DNA from: Armatimonadota bacterium
GTDB lineage: Bacteria; Armatimonadota; Zipacnadia; Zipacnadales; JABUFB01
DNA: 64,000 nucleotides
Direction of reading: 5' to 3'
NCBI GenBank assembly: GCA_013314775.1
Contig: JABUFB010000012.1
Location: forward strand, 62,001 to 126,000
Shown here: positions 1 through 9,779 of the stretch, piece after piece
Layout of the letters: the number at the start of each line of letters is the position of its first letter
How positions within the stretch are numbered: the stretch's first letter is position 1
The notes under the pieces: model-generated
Seen by the model: the letters and a program-made list of their open reading frames with translations, nothing else
Databases searched by the model: none
Told to the model about the DNA's origin: nothing
Program-made: the position numbers and the translations under genes

Positions 1-1
1 G

Positions 2-241
2 TCCGCGGCTCCGCGAGGTATCACTCTTGTGGGGGCGAGCCCGGTTCCCGGCGGCGTGGATGTAATCATTGAGGCCGATGCGAACGTGGCGCGGTGTGGG
101 GATAGCGGCTACCTGATCCTCGAAGCGCGTCGGGGGGATCGGGGCCAAGGGGCAAGTGGGCAGAGGGCCGGGGTGGACCGTTACGTGTCCCTGGGGGTGC
201 TTCCGGCGATCCCCTGCGAGGTCGTGCGGCCGGAACTGTGA
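2..241 (+). CDS. C-terminal end of an unknown protein (cut by window edge)
   Basis: An open frame runs in from the left edge, from codon TCC at base 2, and stops with TGA at 239-241, giving about 79 residues. A GTG lies at base 29, but the frame stays open upstream of it with similar composition, so this is more likely the tail of a longer gene than a short one. The segment is rich in Gly, Val and Ala, has no transmembrane stretch and has no motif I recognise. It converges on the minus-strand baeRF gene with a 58-base gap. Function is unknown. Confidence 0.45.
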   Translation, partial: SAAPRGITLVGASPVPGGVDVIIEADANVARCGDSGYLILEARRGDRGQGASGQRAGVDRYVSLGVLPAIPCEVVRPEL

Positions 242-299
242 ACAGGGCCGCGGGCAGATGGGGTCTGCCACGCGGCCCCTATTGAGGTCATCAGCAACA

Positions 300-1439
300 T
301 CAGTACCGCAGAATCGCCGCTGCGGGCGCAGGGGCGGGCATGCGCTCCTGAGGCAGGATATGGATCGTCCCCTTGCTGATCAGGGTCCAAACCGCGGCCA
401 GGTCCAGAAGGTCATCATCTCCCGCCTGCCGCTCATCATGGACATCCAAGCGCTGTTCCATGGGGTCGAAGACGCCCCACTGGTTCGCCCCGTCCTGCAG
501 GAACAGTGTCATTATCCTGCCCTGGTGCGCTGCAGCGAGAATGTCGGCGAGAACGGATGTGGCCCGCTCCGTGCCTGCTACTTTCTGGTAGTTCGCGATG
601 GACTCTTCCTGCGGTCGTTTCAGCGCGGGTTCCACGATCGGCCAGGCCTTTTCCCGTAGCTCGTCGTCACTCAGGTGGTCAGGATTGCCGTCCAGTCCCT
701 GCGGCAGGATATTCGGATAGGCCGATACCTCCGAGTAAAGTGCTCTCGTGTGCTCCACCGCAGCGATGACGAGAGGAGAGCCGGAGGGCAGGAGCGCTCT
801 GGTGAGTGGCTCATCAATCAACTGCAGGTACCGACGCTCCTCATCAAGGCTGTCGTCCTTTCCCGCTCCATGTCCGTGGAAGATGCCCTCGCGCCGCGCT
901 CCGGCAGCGGATGGGTGAAGCTGCAGGTACTGGTCGGCCACCTCGCGCCCGAGCGCGTCCTCGATGCTTCCGGGCATGTCAGGGACCTCGACCGGGCGTG
1001 ACTCCCGGCGGGTGCAGGACAGCAGCCGCGTCTGCTTCCGACTCAGGGCGAGGATGTAGTAGTGCCCGTCGGCAGCCAGAGCCGGCAGAAGTGGGCGAAG
1101 GTGGAAACGCGGCCCGACTTCAACCGTCTGCGCGACATCGATCGGCTGGTGGTAGATCCGGAAGAAGCCGGGTGCTACAAAGACCGCAAGGCTGCCGCCT
1201 CGGTAGCGGTCCAAGTTTTCGCCGGACTGGAACTTCCGGGCCTGCTCGAGCAATTGGTCAATTGGTCGCTGCTTCCAACCCATCCCCTCAAGCCGGTCCG
1301 CCGCCTCCTGAAGGGCGCTCTTCAAGCGGATCGGGTTGCCGGCCGCTTCCGCGCCGGCCTTGGCAACAGGCACATAGATGGTTACGAACGGCCCCTCATG
1401 GTGGTTTGCAAGCTCCTCGATCTGTTCGCGCGAGATCAA
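300..1439 (-). CDS. baeRF family protein (bacterial archaeo-eukaryotic release factor-like)
   Basis: The protein of about 379 residues resembles the bacterial archaeo-eukaryotic release factor families, probably family 3. Members share the eRF1/Pelota-like domain layout and are thought to act on ribosomes, perhaps in rescue or stress. The N-terminus has the typical opening ISREQIEEL followed by FVTIYVP. The centre has YYILALSRKQTRLLSC, and further on is the Gly/His-rich HGHGAGKDD segment before a long helix. I see no GGQ peptide-release motif, as is common in baeRF proteins. The frame could extend to base 1637, which would overlap the next gene. I chose the TTG at 1439-1437 because GAGGGG sits 7 bases upstream and the family opening begins there; a GTG at 1460 is the alternative. 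Family assignment is from memory of motifs, without a profile search. Confidence 0.7.
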   Translation of the reverse strand: MISREQIEELANHHEGPFVTIYVPVAKAGAEAAGNPIRLKSALQEAADRLEGMGWKQRPIDQLLEQARKFQSGENLDRYRGGSLAVFVAPGFFRIYHQPIDVAQTVEVGPRFHLRPLLPALAADGHYYILALSRKQTRLLSCTRRESRPVEVPDMPGSIEDALGREVADQYLQLHPSAAGARREGIFHGHGAGKDDSLDEERRYLQLIDEPLTRALLPSGSPLVIAAVEHTRALYSEVSAYPNILPQGLDGNPDHLSDDELREKAWPIVEPALKRPQEESIANYQKVAGTERATSVLADILAAAHQGRIMTLFLQDGANQWGVFDPMEQRLDVHDERQAGDDDLLDLAAVWTLISKGTIHILPQERMPAPAPAAAILRY

Positions 1440-1617
1440 TGCAATTCCCCTCGCTTTCACCTGCGTGCTTGGAACCAGTTGCGCCTGAACTTCTGTAATG
1501 ACTATAACGCACCTGCCCCGGTGACAAGTTCGCCGTGGTGTTGCACCAGTCCTTGAATCAGGAAGGACAGCGCCTCGCGGCAGGGAACTGCCCGACATGA
1601 CCGAATCGGGAGGTAGC

Positions 1618-3102
1618 ATGCAGGACATGGCTTTCACAGATCATGCGTCGGATGCTGACGACGGTTTGCGTGCAGGGGTCGCGCGGGTGGACGTCACAGA
1701 CTATGAGGCCGGCCCTGTGAACGACCCGCTGTACGTAAAGGCCCTGGTGTTGGCCAAGTCCGGTCTGACTGTGGCGATCATCACCGTGGACGCCGTAGCG
1801 CTGGGCGAAATCGGACATATCGGGAACGACTACCTGCCCGCAGTGCGAGAGAGGCTGCGTGCGGAGCTGTGCATTGAGCCCCGGAACATCGTGGTCAATG
1901 CCAGCCACTGCCACGGTGTGGTGTGCGATGATGTGGCGGAGCGGACTGTGCAGGCCGTTGCCGGGGCGAAACAGAGCCTGGTCCCTGTCAGGGTGGGTGC
2001 CGGTACCGGGTATGAGCGAAGGATCACGCAGAACCGTCGCCTGCGGCTGAAGGACGGTCGGGAGGCTGACGTGCGCCACGCATACCCACTTCCGCCGGAT
2101 GATGAGGTGGCGGGGATCGGGCCGGTAGACCCGGAAATCGGCATCCTGCGCATCGACAGGCTGGACGGTCGCCCGCTGGCGGTGGTGTTCAACTTCGCCT
2201 GTCATCCCATTCAGGGCGTGCCCAGCGGTGGCAATACAGCGGACATCAGCGGGTTTGCGTGTCGGGCGATTGAGGCGGGGCTGGGGCAGGATGCTGTTGC
2301 CCTGTTCATACAGGGCTGCGCAGGTGACATCAATCCGGTCCTGTACAAGGACGTGGATCGCCCACGCGACGCCGAGCCACTGGGGAACCTGTTGGGGTTG
2401 AGTGTGCTGGATGCATTACGGGGCATCGAGACCCACGGCGACGGCGCATTGGCGATCGTGCACGACGTGCTGGAGCTACCGAGGGCCGATCTTGCACCAG
2501 CTATTGTTGCACTCGAGGAGGAACAGGAGCGGCTCTTGCGTTCCCTCCAGAACACGAGCATCAACTTGAAGACCTTCCTGCAACTGGTGATGTGCGGCGG
2601 CCTCGCTCCCGAGTTCCCGTCATACTACTCTCACGGGTACCTGCACGAAGCGGCCACGGGCGCCGAAAACCTCAAGCGCATGGATGCTCTGAACCGGGAG
2701 CAGGTCCAGCGCTACAGAGCCAACTGTCTCGTGATGGAGCAGTACCTGCGGGTGCGGGAAAACCTGAAACTGCTGCGCATGCATCAGGCCCAGAACGAAA
2801 AGGCAGGCTGGGCGCCGGTGGAGGCGGAACTGGTGGGGCTGAGGGTCGGGGACTTCGTGCTGGTGACGTCGCCGGGCGAACTGTCAGTTCAGATCGGGCT
2901 GAACATCAAGGCCGCATCGCCTCATGAAAACACCTTCGTGGCCGGGTGTACGAACGGGTACATCTATTACGCGCCCACGGCGGATCAACTCGAGAACCGC
3001 GGGTGGGCGCAGGAGGACAGCGACTGCATGCTGGCTCCCGAATGGCAAGCACTCTTCGAGGAACGCGCGCAGGCTGCGCTGGAGCTACTGCGGGACTGCT
3101 GA
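1618..3102 (+). CDS. Neutral/alkaline ceramidase-like protein (PF04734 type)
   Basis: A 494-residue protein of the neutral/alkaline non-lysosomal ceramidase N-terminal fold, a metal-dependent amidase fold. Family landmarks are visible: ASHCHG near residue 100 (metal-binding histidines), NFACHP near 200, QGCAGDINP near 235, and the C-terminal block FVAGCTNGYIYYAP. In true ceramidases the block GDVSPN carries the catalytic Ser; here it reads GDINPV, so the substrate is probably not ceramide, as is likely for many environmental members. No signal peptide is seen. ATG 1618 is chosen because GGAGG lies just upstream (1610-1614); an ATG at 1597 has no ribosome site. The start region is divergent from the baeRF gene. 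A second family member lies at 12176-13522. Confidence 0.75.
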   Translation: MQDMAFTDHASDADDGLRAGVARVDVTDYEAGPVNDPLYVKALVLAKSGLTVAIITVDAVALGEIGHIGNDYLPAVRERLRAELCIEPRNIVVNASHCHGVVCDDVAERTVQAVAGAKQSLVPVRVGAGTGYERRITQNRRLRLKDGREADVRHAYPLPPDDEVAGIGPVDPEIGILRIDRLDGRPLAVVFNFACHPIQGVPSGGNTADISGFACRAIEAGLGQDAVALFIQGCAGDINPVLYKDVDRPRDAEPLGNLLGLSVLDALRGIETHGDGALAIVHDVLELPRADLAPAIVALEEEQERLLRSLQNTSINLKTFLQLVMCGGLAPEFPSYYSHGYLHEAATGAENLKRMDALNREQVQRYRANCLVMEQYLRVRENLKLLRMHQAQNEKAGWAPVEAELVGLRVGDFVLVTSPGELSVQIGLNIKAASPHENTFVAGCTNGYIYYAPTADQLENRGWAQEDSDCMLAPEWQALFEERAQAALELLRDC

Positions 3103-3201
3103 GTCCCGGCCCCGTATGCCCTGATTGCAGGCGTCTTGAGCTCCGGCGATGAATTCGTGATACAGACGAGCGACGATGCAGCGCTGAAGGGAAGTGCAAA
3201 C

Positions 3202-6200
3202 ATGCCCAGGTCGCACCTGATTGCGCTCTGCCTTGCTGTGGTAGTCTTGCCGGCGGCATCGGTTCAGACCGCACTCGCTCAGAACCAGCCGATATACAAG
3301 GACCGGGCCGCCGACATTGAGGACCGGGTGAACGACCTGCTCCAGAGGCTCACGCTGGATGAGAAACTAGAGCTGCTGGGTGGTACAGGTTTTGCGACGA
3401 AGGCTCTTGAGCGCCTTGATCTGCCGCCCATGGCCATGTGTGATGGGCCAATTGGTGTGCGTGGTGGTGAAGGCGGCACCCAGGGACCGGCAACGGCCTT
3501 CCCGTGCGGAATCGCAATGGCGGCTACCTGGGACCCGGCCATCGTGCAGCGGATCGGAGAAGCAATTGGACGCGAGGTGCAGAACAAAGGCATCGGCGCC
3601 AGCGTGATCCTGGGCCCGTGTGTGAACATCCACCGCACACCCCTGGGTGGCCGCAACGGGGAGAGTTACAGCGAGGACCCGTATCTCGCGTCGCGCATGG
3701 CTGTCGCCTATGTTCGAGGTGTCCAGAGCACCGGCGCGGCGGCGTGCGTGAAGCACTACGCCTGCAATAACCAGGAGTGGGAGCGCGGGACCATCAATGT
3801 GCGCGTGGATGAGAGGGCTCTGCGCGAGATCTACCTGCCGGCATTCCAGGCAGCCGTCGAGGAAGCCGATGCCTGGTGCATCATGAACGCCTACAACAAG
3901 GTGAATGGTTCTTACTGTTCAGCCAACAGCTACTTGTTGAACGATGTGCTCAAAGGTGACTTCGGCTTTGACGGTTGCGTCATGACCGACTGGGGCGCGG
4001 CCCACAACCCTCTTGGCGTCGCCATCGGGGGAACGGATCTGGAGATGCCCACTGGCGCGCACATGAACCCGGCGCGCCTCCTGCCATTGATCGAGGCGGG
4101 CAAGGTCAGCCGTGAGCTCATCGACGACAAGGTGCGGCGCATCTTGCGGACCGTGATCCGAGTGGGCCTCCTGGACGGCCCGAAGAAACCTGACAACAGC
4201 ATCGTGAACTGCCCGGAGCACCGGAACCTTGTGCGCGAGGCGGGGGCACGGGCCATTGTGCTGCTCAAGAACGAGGGCAACGTGCTTCCGCTGGATGCGG
4301 AGGCGCTGCGGTCCATCGCGGTGATTGGGCCCAATGCGGCCGAGAACCGTCTGGGCATGGGCGGCAGCGGGTATGTGCACTCCACCAGCAATACCCACGC
4401 GCTGGACTGCATCAAAGCCCGGGTGGGCGAGAGTGTCACGGTCAACTACGCGCGGGGCGCTGGTTCGGGCGACGAGGCTCTCCCCGCGATCCCTTCGGAA
4501 TTCTTGAGCCCGGCGGGAGGCAATCCCGGCGAGCATGGCTTGAGAGCCGAGTATTTCGCCAACCAGAACCTGGAAGGCCAGCCGGCGCTGGTGCGGACCG
4601 ATGTCAGCGTGGACTTCGACTGGGGCGGCAATGGCCCGGGCGGCGGTCTGCCCACTGACCACTTCTCAGTACGCTGGACCGGGACGTTCACCCCGGCGGT
4701 GTCGGGCGAGTACTTCCTGGGGATCGCCAGCGACGACGGTTCCCGACTTTTCCTGGACGGAAAACGAATCGTTGAGACCTGGCGGGATCACGCGGTGGAG
4801 GCCGAGCGAGCGAAGGTGCAGCTTGAGGCCGGGCGAGCGTACGAGATCCGCCTGGAATACTACGAAAACAGCGGCCTGGCGAGTATGACGCTGGGAATGC
4901 TGGCACCAGGTGTCGATCCGGGCAAGGATCCGGCCATCGAAGCTGCGGTGCAGGCGGCAGCGAAGTCGGATGTGGCTGTCGTTGTGGCGGGGCTGTCGGC
5001 GAGCCACGAAAGCGAGGGCCGGGATCGCGAGAATCTAGAACTGCCCGGGAATCAGGCGGCGCTCATCAAGGCGGTTGCGGCCGCAAACCCGAAGACTGTG
5101 GTGGTGCTCAGTAACGGTACGCCGCTGATGATGGCCGACTGGATCCAGCAGGTTCCGGCGGTGCTGGAGGCGTGGTATCTGGGAGAAGGTGGCGGTCTCG
5201 CGATCACCGACGTGCTATTCGGCGACGTGAACCCCTCTGGAAAGCTCCCCGACACACTGGCGATGCGGCGTGAGGACTACCCCGACTTCGGCAACTACCC
5301 CGGCGGGCGGGGAGTGGTGGACTACGCGGAAGGCATCTACGTGGGCTACCGGCATTTCGACAAGAGCGGAGTGGAGCCCCTGTATCCCTTTGGGTTCGGC
5401 CTGTCATACACTACCTTCGAGTACAGCGACCTGGAGATCGCTCCCAGCAGGCTCCGGGCAGGTGAAAAGGCGGCGGTCAGCCTGACGGTTCGCAACACGG
5501 GTGGCCGTGCGGGCGAAGAGGTGGTGCAGGTCTATGTGCATGACCCGGCGCCGCAGATCGACAAGCCTGTGCGGGAGCTGAAGGGCTTTGCCCGAGTGGC
5601 TCTCGAGCCCGGCGAAGCGAAGCAGGTCACTCTCGAACTGGAGCCGCAGGCTTTCGCGTACTGCGACGTGCCGGGCAAGCAGTGGCGCGCTGACGCGGGG
5701 ACCTATGAGCTGCAGGTGGGGGCGTCGTCCCGAGACATCCGTCTACGCGGCAATGTGGTTCTCGGCGAGACGGTGACCTGGCCGGTGGCGAACATGGGCA
5801 AGTGGATTGCCGAGGCCGCGCCTGACTGGGGCCCGAATTTCGCGCTGAATCGGCCGGTGCAGGTGTCTTCGGTGGAGCGCGACGATACCCCGGCTGAAGC
5901 GGCCGTGGATGACAGCCTGTCTACCCGGTGGTCATCGGAGCACAAGGACCCCCAGTGGATCATGGTGGACCTGGGACAGGTGCGCAAGGTCAACCGGGTT
6001 GTCCTGCGCTGGGAGACGGCTTTCGGCAGCACATACGCGCTGGAGGTCTCCACCGACGGCGAGAACTGGAAGCAGGTCTATGCGACGCAGACGGGCATGG
6101 GCGACGAGGAGAGCATCCCCTTCGAGGCCGTCGATGCCCGTTACGTACGTCTCAGCGGGACGAAACGCGGAACGCCCTACGGGTATTCGCTGTATGATTT

Positions 6201-6222
6201 CGCTGTGTACGGGCCACGGTAG
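3202..6222 (+). CDS. Secreted GH3 beta-glycosidase with PA14 and F5/8-type domains
   Basis: A 1006-residue exo-acting beta-glycosidase of family GH3, probably releasing terminal beta-linked glucose or xylose from oligosaccharides outside the cytoplasm. A signal peptide covers residues 1-26 (cleavage after ALA). The GH3 N-terminal barrel spans about 35-330 and carries the nucleophile motif VMTDWG with Asp263. The GH3 C-terminal domain is interrupted at about 444-566 by a PA14 domain, as in KmBglI-type enzymes, and then shows the acid/base region ESEGRDR followed by LELPGNQ near 602-615. A fibronectin-III-like domain follows (about 745-830), then a C-terminal discoidin/F5-8 type C sugar-binding domain (about 883-1003). 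The frame opens at a TTG at 3136, but the signal peptide begins at ATG 3202. It lies 99 bases after the ceramidase-like gene and may be co-transcribed with it. Confidence 0.9.
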   Translation: MPRSHLIALCLAVVVLPAASVQTALAQNQPIYKDRAADIEDRVNDLLQRLTLDEKLELLGGTGFATKALERLDLPPMAMCDGPIGVRGGEGGTQGPATAFPCGIAMAATWDPAIVQRIGEAIGREVQNKGIGASVILGPCVNIHRTPLGGRNGESYSEDPYLASRMAVAYVRGVQSTGAAACVKHYACNNQEWERGTINVRVDERALREIYLPAFQAAVEEADAWCIMNAYNKVNGSYCSANSYLLNDVLKGDFGFDGCVMTDWGAAHNPLGVAIGGTDLEMPTGAHMNPARLLPLIEAGKVSRELIDDKVRRILRTVIRVGLLDGPKKPDNSIVNCPEHRNLVREAGARAIVLLKNEGNVLPLDAEALRSIAVIGPNAAENRLGMGGSGYVHSTSNTHALDCIKARVGESVTVNYARGAGSGDEALPAIPSEFLSPAGGNPGEHGLRAEYFANQNLEGQPALVRTDVSVDFDWGGNGPGGGLPTDHFSVRWTGTFTPAVSGEYFLGIASDDGSRLFLDGKRIVETWRDHAVEAERAKVQLEAGRAYEIRLEYYENSGLASMTLGMLAPGVDPGKDPAIEAAVQAAAKSDVAVVVAGLSASHESEGRDRENLELPGNQAALIKAVAAANPKTVVVLSNGTPLMMADWIQQVPAVLEAWYLGEGGGLAITDVLFGDVNPSGKLPDTLAMRREDYPDFGNYPGGRGVVDYAEGIYVGYRHFDKSGVEPLYPFGFGLSYTTFEYSDLEIAPSRLRAGEKAAVSLTVRNTGGRAGEEVVQVYVHDPAPQIDKPVRELKGFARVALEPGEAKQVTLELEPQAFAYCDVPGKQWRADAGTYELQVGASSRDIRLRGNVVLGETVTWPVANMGKWIAEAAPDWGPNFALNRPVQVSSVERDDTPAEAAVDDSLSTRWSSEHKDPQWIMVDLGQVRKVNRVVLRWETAFGSTYALEVSTDGENWKQVYATQTGMGDEESIPFEAVDARYVRLSGTKRGTPYGYSLYDFAVYGPR

Positions 6223-6257
6223 GCATTCCCGGCGTGGATCGGGCGAGGCCGTACTGC

Positions 6258-9200
6258 CTAACCGCCCTGAACCACCCGGTAATAGTCCACGCCGTCCGCG
6301 ACGGTAACTTTCATGCGCGCCCCGTCCGGTTCGGTAGCCGCCGGGCCGATGAGCCTGTCCTGCCTGTCGTATGCGTCCAGGCGGGACCCGGCGGGGAGGT
6401 CGACCGAGACCGCCGTCACATCCGCCAGGGGGATGAGGCGCAGGCCTTCGGGCTCATCCCGGACGAGCGCGACCGCGCCATCGGATGCGATGGGCCCGAA
6501 GTCCTCCCACTTGCCGCCACCGTCTGCGAAAAGATATGCCGGCGAGTCCACGAAGCCGATGCGCCGGCCGTTGATCACGGTGCATAACTCTTCAAAACCC
6601 GGCCCAGCGGCTGCCCAGGCGTAGCCCTGCAGATCGCGCGCCTTCCCACCGACTGTCACCCTCCACGGCTTGTCCGGGTTGTAATTGACCGCCACCTCCA
6701 GCCCATTCTCGTAGCGAATGAGAACCTGGTTCTCGGCGAGCGCATCGGCCTTGAGTGCGGCGGTGATGTCGCGCAGCGTCCCGTCCTGGTGATAGAGAAT
6801 CTCGGTGACAGGGACCATGGTGTACCGGTACTGGAGTTGCTGGATGAGATAGTAGTAACGCGCGGCAAGGGATAGATCGGCGAAGGGCTGGAAGCCGATG
6901 TGTCCGTAGGCGATGGCGGCGGCAAGGCACCCCCAGACCCCGCCAGGCCCCCAACTCCAGCCGGGAGTCATGGATATGTCGGCCTCCAGCGGGTGGATCT
7001 TGCGCAGGTCGAAGTCCAGCAGGAGCGGATATTCGGTGGCGTTTGGCATCCATATCTGCGCGTAGTTGCCGTCCACGAGGCCGGCGGAGAACCAGTGGTA
7101 GCCGCCTTCGCTGAAGATCGGGCCATTGTAGGCCTTGTGCCCGTCGAGTTGTAGGGCGCCCCAGGCCCGGAAGTTGGTTGCGAACTTCCCCGCGCCGGGG
7201 GTTCCGGCCTGGTAGTCCACCTGACCCCACGGCGGGTAAGCAGTGGTGCAGTCGCGATAGGCGGTGTTGGTGCCGAATTTCGCGGCTACGCGGCGCGGAT
7301 AGTCCAGGGCGTACTCCAGGGCCTTGAGCGGGCGCATTGCGTACGTGGGCGGCCACACGCGCATCATCTCGCCCCGGCTGTTGCGGCCTGCGTTGCGCTC
7401 GTCCCAGCTCTTGCCCAGCGGGTTGTAGTCCGTGAAGTTCTCGTACAGGCCGATGTAGTAGCCCATGTCGCGCATGGCCCTGCAATAGGCGATGAGCTTC
7501 TCGTCGCCCACTTCCGGCGCGGCCTCGATGCACATGGTGTATTCCTGGGGGCCCTGGCCCACGTCAGCTCCGTCGCTCCAGGCGTCCTCGTGATGGCTGA
7601 CTCGCACCTTGCGGATGCCCTTGCGGTGGTATTCCCGCCACATGTCCAGGTAGCCATCGAATCGGTCGGGCGCGGTGCCGCCGATATGGCAGTAGACAAA
7701 CTCGCGGGTCACGTCGGCCTGGGTGGACGGCGGGTTGGGGATATTGGGCAGGACCTCTTCGAAGCGCGAGGAGACATTGATGAACTGGCGCTCCCCAAGC
7801 GGGTTGCGGGAGCCGTCGGTGAGCGGGTTGTAGTGCGTTCCCCCGTTGATGACCGCGCCGGTGTCGCCATCAGCGCGGGTCTCGCACCAGAAGCCGGAAC
7901 TCTCAGTGTTGTACCAGTCCATGAGTACGCTGCAGAAGGTCTCGCCGCCCAGAAGCGCCACGCACGGGCCATTGTTCCAGATGTTCAGATAGGGCACGCG
8001 GATGATGCGCGGCGCGGAATCCGCGAGGACCTTGCCCACTTTCAGTGCTGTGACCTGTTGCCCCTCGGAACTCCAGTCCACCACAAGCGACTTGCCCCGG
8101 GCCCGGATTGTCAGGCCGTATTCGGTGGATTCATCGCCGAGGGTGGCTCGCCAGGTCGCCCGGACCATGTCTCCGTCGATCTCGGCGCTGATGAGCTCCC
8201 GGGTCACGGAGGGGTCTGTCGGCTCTCTCTCGGCACCCGCCATGAGCAGCACGGGCCCGGCGCCATTGCAGGGCTGGAATGTGGGCCTGCCGGCCACCTG
8301 CACCGTGAGGTCTGTCAACGTTCCCGTGGCCGGCGTGTAGCGCCAGACCACATTCTCATCCCCCCGCGAGGTGAACACGAACGCCTGGCCCTCGCGGGCA
8401 ACAGTGGTCTGTGACGGGGCGGCGAGTGTGGGCTGGATCGTGTCCTGGGTCGTTGGGAAGGGCAGGTTCTCGATGAGTTCAGGTCGGAAATCCGGCAGGG
8501 GCATGTCATCCTGCCACAGGGCCAGGGACTCGATGTAGATGGTACGCGGCATGGGCTGGGTGCCGCCGCGGATCTCGATGGCTTCCAGGGATGCGGGCAG
8601 GTGCACGCGGCCATCCAGCGGGCCGCCGAAGAAGATATGGCGCGGGTCGCCTTCCGGATCGTCCCACAGGCGCTTGGTAAGCATGCCGTAGAAGCGGAAG
8701 TCGATGTTCCCAAGGTCAATGCGGTGGGTCTGTCCGGCGGCGTCGAGGATTCGCAGCCAGATCCGCACCTGTGGGGTCGTCGGGTCGGGCACCCACGCCC
8801 AGTTGTTCCCGTAGACCCACATGCAGGCGGCATTGAACCGCTCGGTGATGGGAATAGGCTTCGGGGGCAGGAGTTCGAAATGTCCGCTGCCGTCGGTGGA
8901 CGAGTAGACCAGTTTGGCCTGGTAACGGAGGTCTTCGTAGCAGGGCTCTTCTTCGGAGCGCAGCATCCGGGCATTCGTGGTGCCGCTCTGCAGAACACGC
9001 CAGCCCGTCACATCCTCGAAGGTGACCAGCGCGGGGTGCTCCCGCTTGCGGCCCTTGAAGCCGCGCCAGATCTGGGTGACGTGGTCTGGGGTCGTCTCGA
9101 TCTCCGCGTCGCGGATGCGCATGGGCTGGGGCTGCACATGACTCGCCTCCACATCGTCGAGCGCGATCGTGTAGGGGGTTCGCGGGTCGTCAGGAGCGTC

Positions 9201-9737
9201 CTGCTGGGCCACCCAGAGAAGCGAGGTGATGCGGGCGGGGTCGAGACGGCCGTCAGCATCGGGCGCCCAGTCCGGGTTGTTGGCCTCTGATAGAGGCAGG
9301 GTAGTGATCTGGCGCCATTCGGGCTCGCGGTACATGGCGCCCTCGAAGCTCAGCATCCAGTGGGAGTCGCCGCTGCCCTTGCGGCCGCCGGATTCGACGA
9401 AGATGAGGCCGCCGTGGGGATTGCCCGCCAGAGAGCTGCCCTTGAACCAGAAGCGCAGGCGGCTTTCGGGCGACCACGCGAGGTCGGCCACATCGGTCTG
9501 CCAGGTCTGGCGAATCATGCGGCCACCGTCGATGAGCGCCATTGTGACCTGCAGGCCGCGTCGGCCCGAATGGGCGGCTGTGGAAGTGACGCGCACATTG
9601 TTCGATGCGCCGGATTCCGCCCGCCAACCCCGGTCGGTGGTGTCAAAATCGCAAATCAGGGTCCATTCGGTCTGCTTGCAGAGTGAGGCTGCGCAGAGTG
9701 CCAATACAGCGAAGGTTAGCATCGCACGTGACGGCAT
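6258..9737 (-). CDS. Large secreted glycosidase-like protein of unknown family
   Basis: A 1159-residue secreted protein. A signal peptide covers about residues 1-20. Residues 20-200 look like a beta-sandwich carbohydrate-binding domain, opening with CDFDTTDRGWRAE and rich in Trp and Asp. A long beta-rich region follows. At about 690-960 there is a segment resembling a TIM-barrel glycosidase, with GYYIGLYENFTDYNPLG, an AYRDCTTAYPPWG stretch and SEGGYHWFSAG; Asp and Glu in these are candidate catalytic residues. The C-terminal 200 residues form another beta-sandwich-like region. I cannot place it in a numbered GH family; it recalls DUF5696- or GH101-like barrels. The start at 9737 is supported by GGGAGG about 8 bases upstream. 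It lies 42 bases downstream of the next minus-strand gene, so the two probably form one transcript. Confidence 0.6.
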   Translation of the reverse strand: MPSRAMLTFAVLALCAASLCKQTEWTLICDFDTTDRGWRAESGASNNVRVTSTAAHSGRRGLQVTMALIDGGRMIRQTWQTDVADLAWSPESRLRFWFKGSSLAGNPHGGLIFVESGGRKGSGDSHWMLSFEGAMYREPEWRQITTLPLSEANNPDWAPDADGRLDPARITSLLWVAQQDAPDDPRTPYTIALDDVEASHVQPQPMRIRDAEIETTPDHVTQIWRGFKGRKREHPALVTFEDVTGWRVLQSGTTNARMLRSEEEPCYEDLRYQAKLVYSSTDGSGHFELLPPKPIPITERFNAACMWVYGNNWAWVPDPTTPQVRIWLRILDAAGQTHRIDLGNIDFRFYGMLTKRLWDDPEGDPRHIFFGGPLDGRVHLPASLEAIEIRGGTQPMPRTIYIESLALWQDDMPLPDFRPELIENLPFPTTQDTIQPTLAAPSQTTVAREGQAFVFTSRGDENVVWRYTPATGTLTDLTVQVAGRPTFQPCNGAGPVLLMAGAEREPTDPSVTRELISAEIDGDMVRATWRATLGDESTEYGLTIRARGKSLVVDWSSEGQQVTALKVGKVLADSAPRIIRVPYLNIWNNGPCVALLGGETFCSVLMDWYNTESSGFWCETRADGDTGAVINGGTHYNPLTDGSRNPLGERQFINVSSRFEEVLPNIPNPPSTQADVTREFVYCHIGGTAPDRFDGYLDMWREYHRKGIRKVRVSHHEDAWSDGADVGQGPQEYTMCIEAAPEVGDEKLIAYCRAMRDMGYYIGLYENFTDYNPLGKSWDERNAGRNSRGEMMRVWPPTYAMRPLKALEYALDYPRRVAAKFGTNTAYRDCTTAYPPWGQVDYQAGTPGAGKFATNFRAWGALQLDGHKAYNGPIFSEGGYHWFSAGLVDGNYAQIWMPNATEYPLLLDFDLRKIHPLEADISMTPGWSWGPGGVWGCLAAAIAYGHIGFQPFADLSLAARYYYLIQQLQYRYTMVPVTEILYHQDGTLRDITAALKADALAENQVLIRYENGLEVAVNYNPDKPWRVTVGGKARDLQGYAWAAAGPGFEELCTVINGRRIGFVDSPAYLFADGGGKWEDFGPIASDGAVALVRDEPEGLRLIPLADVTAVSVDLPAGSRLDAYDRQDRLIGPAATEPDGARMKVTVADGVDYYRVVQGG

Positions 9738-9779
9738 GGGCGTCGCCTCCCGGCGGGTGGGTTTCCATGGTGCCCCGGT

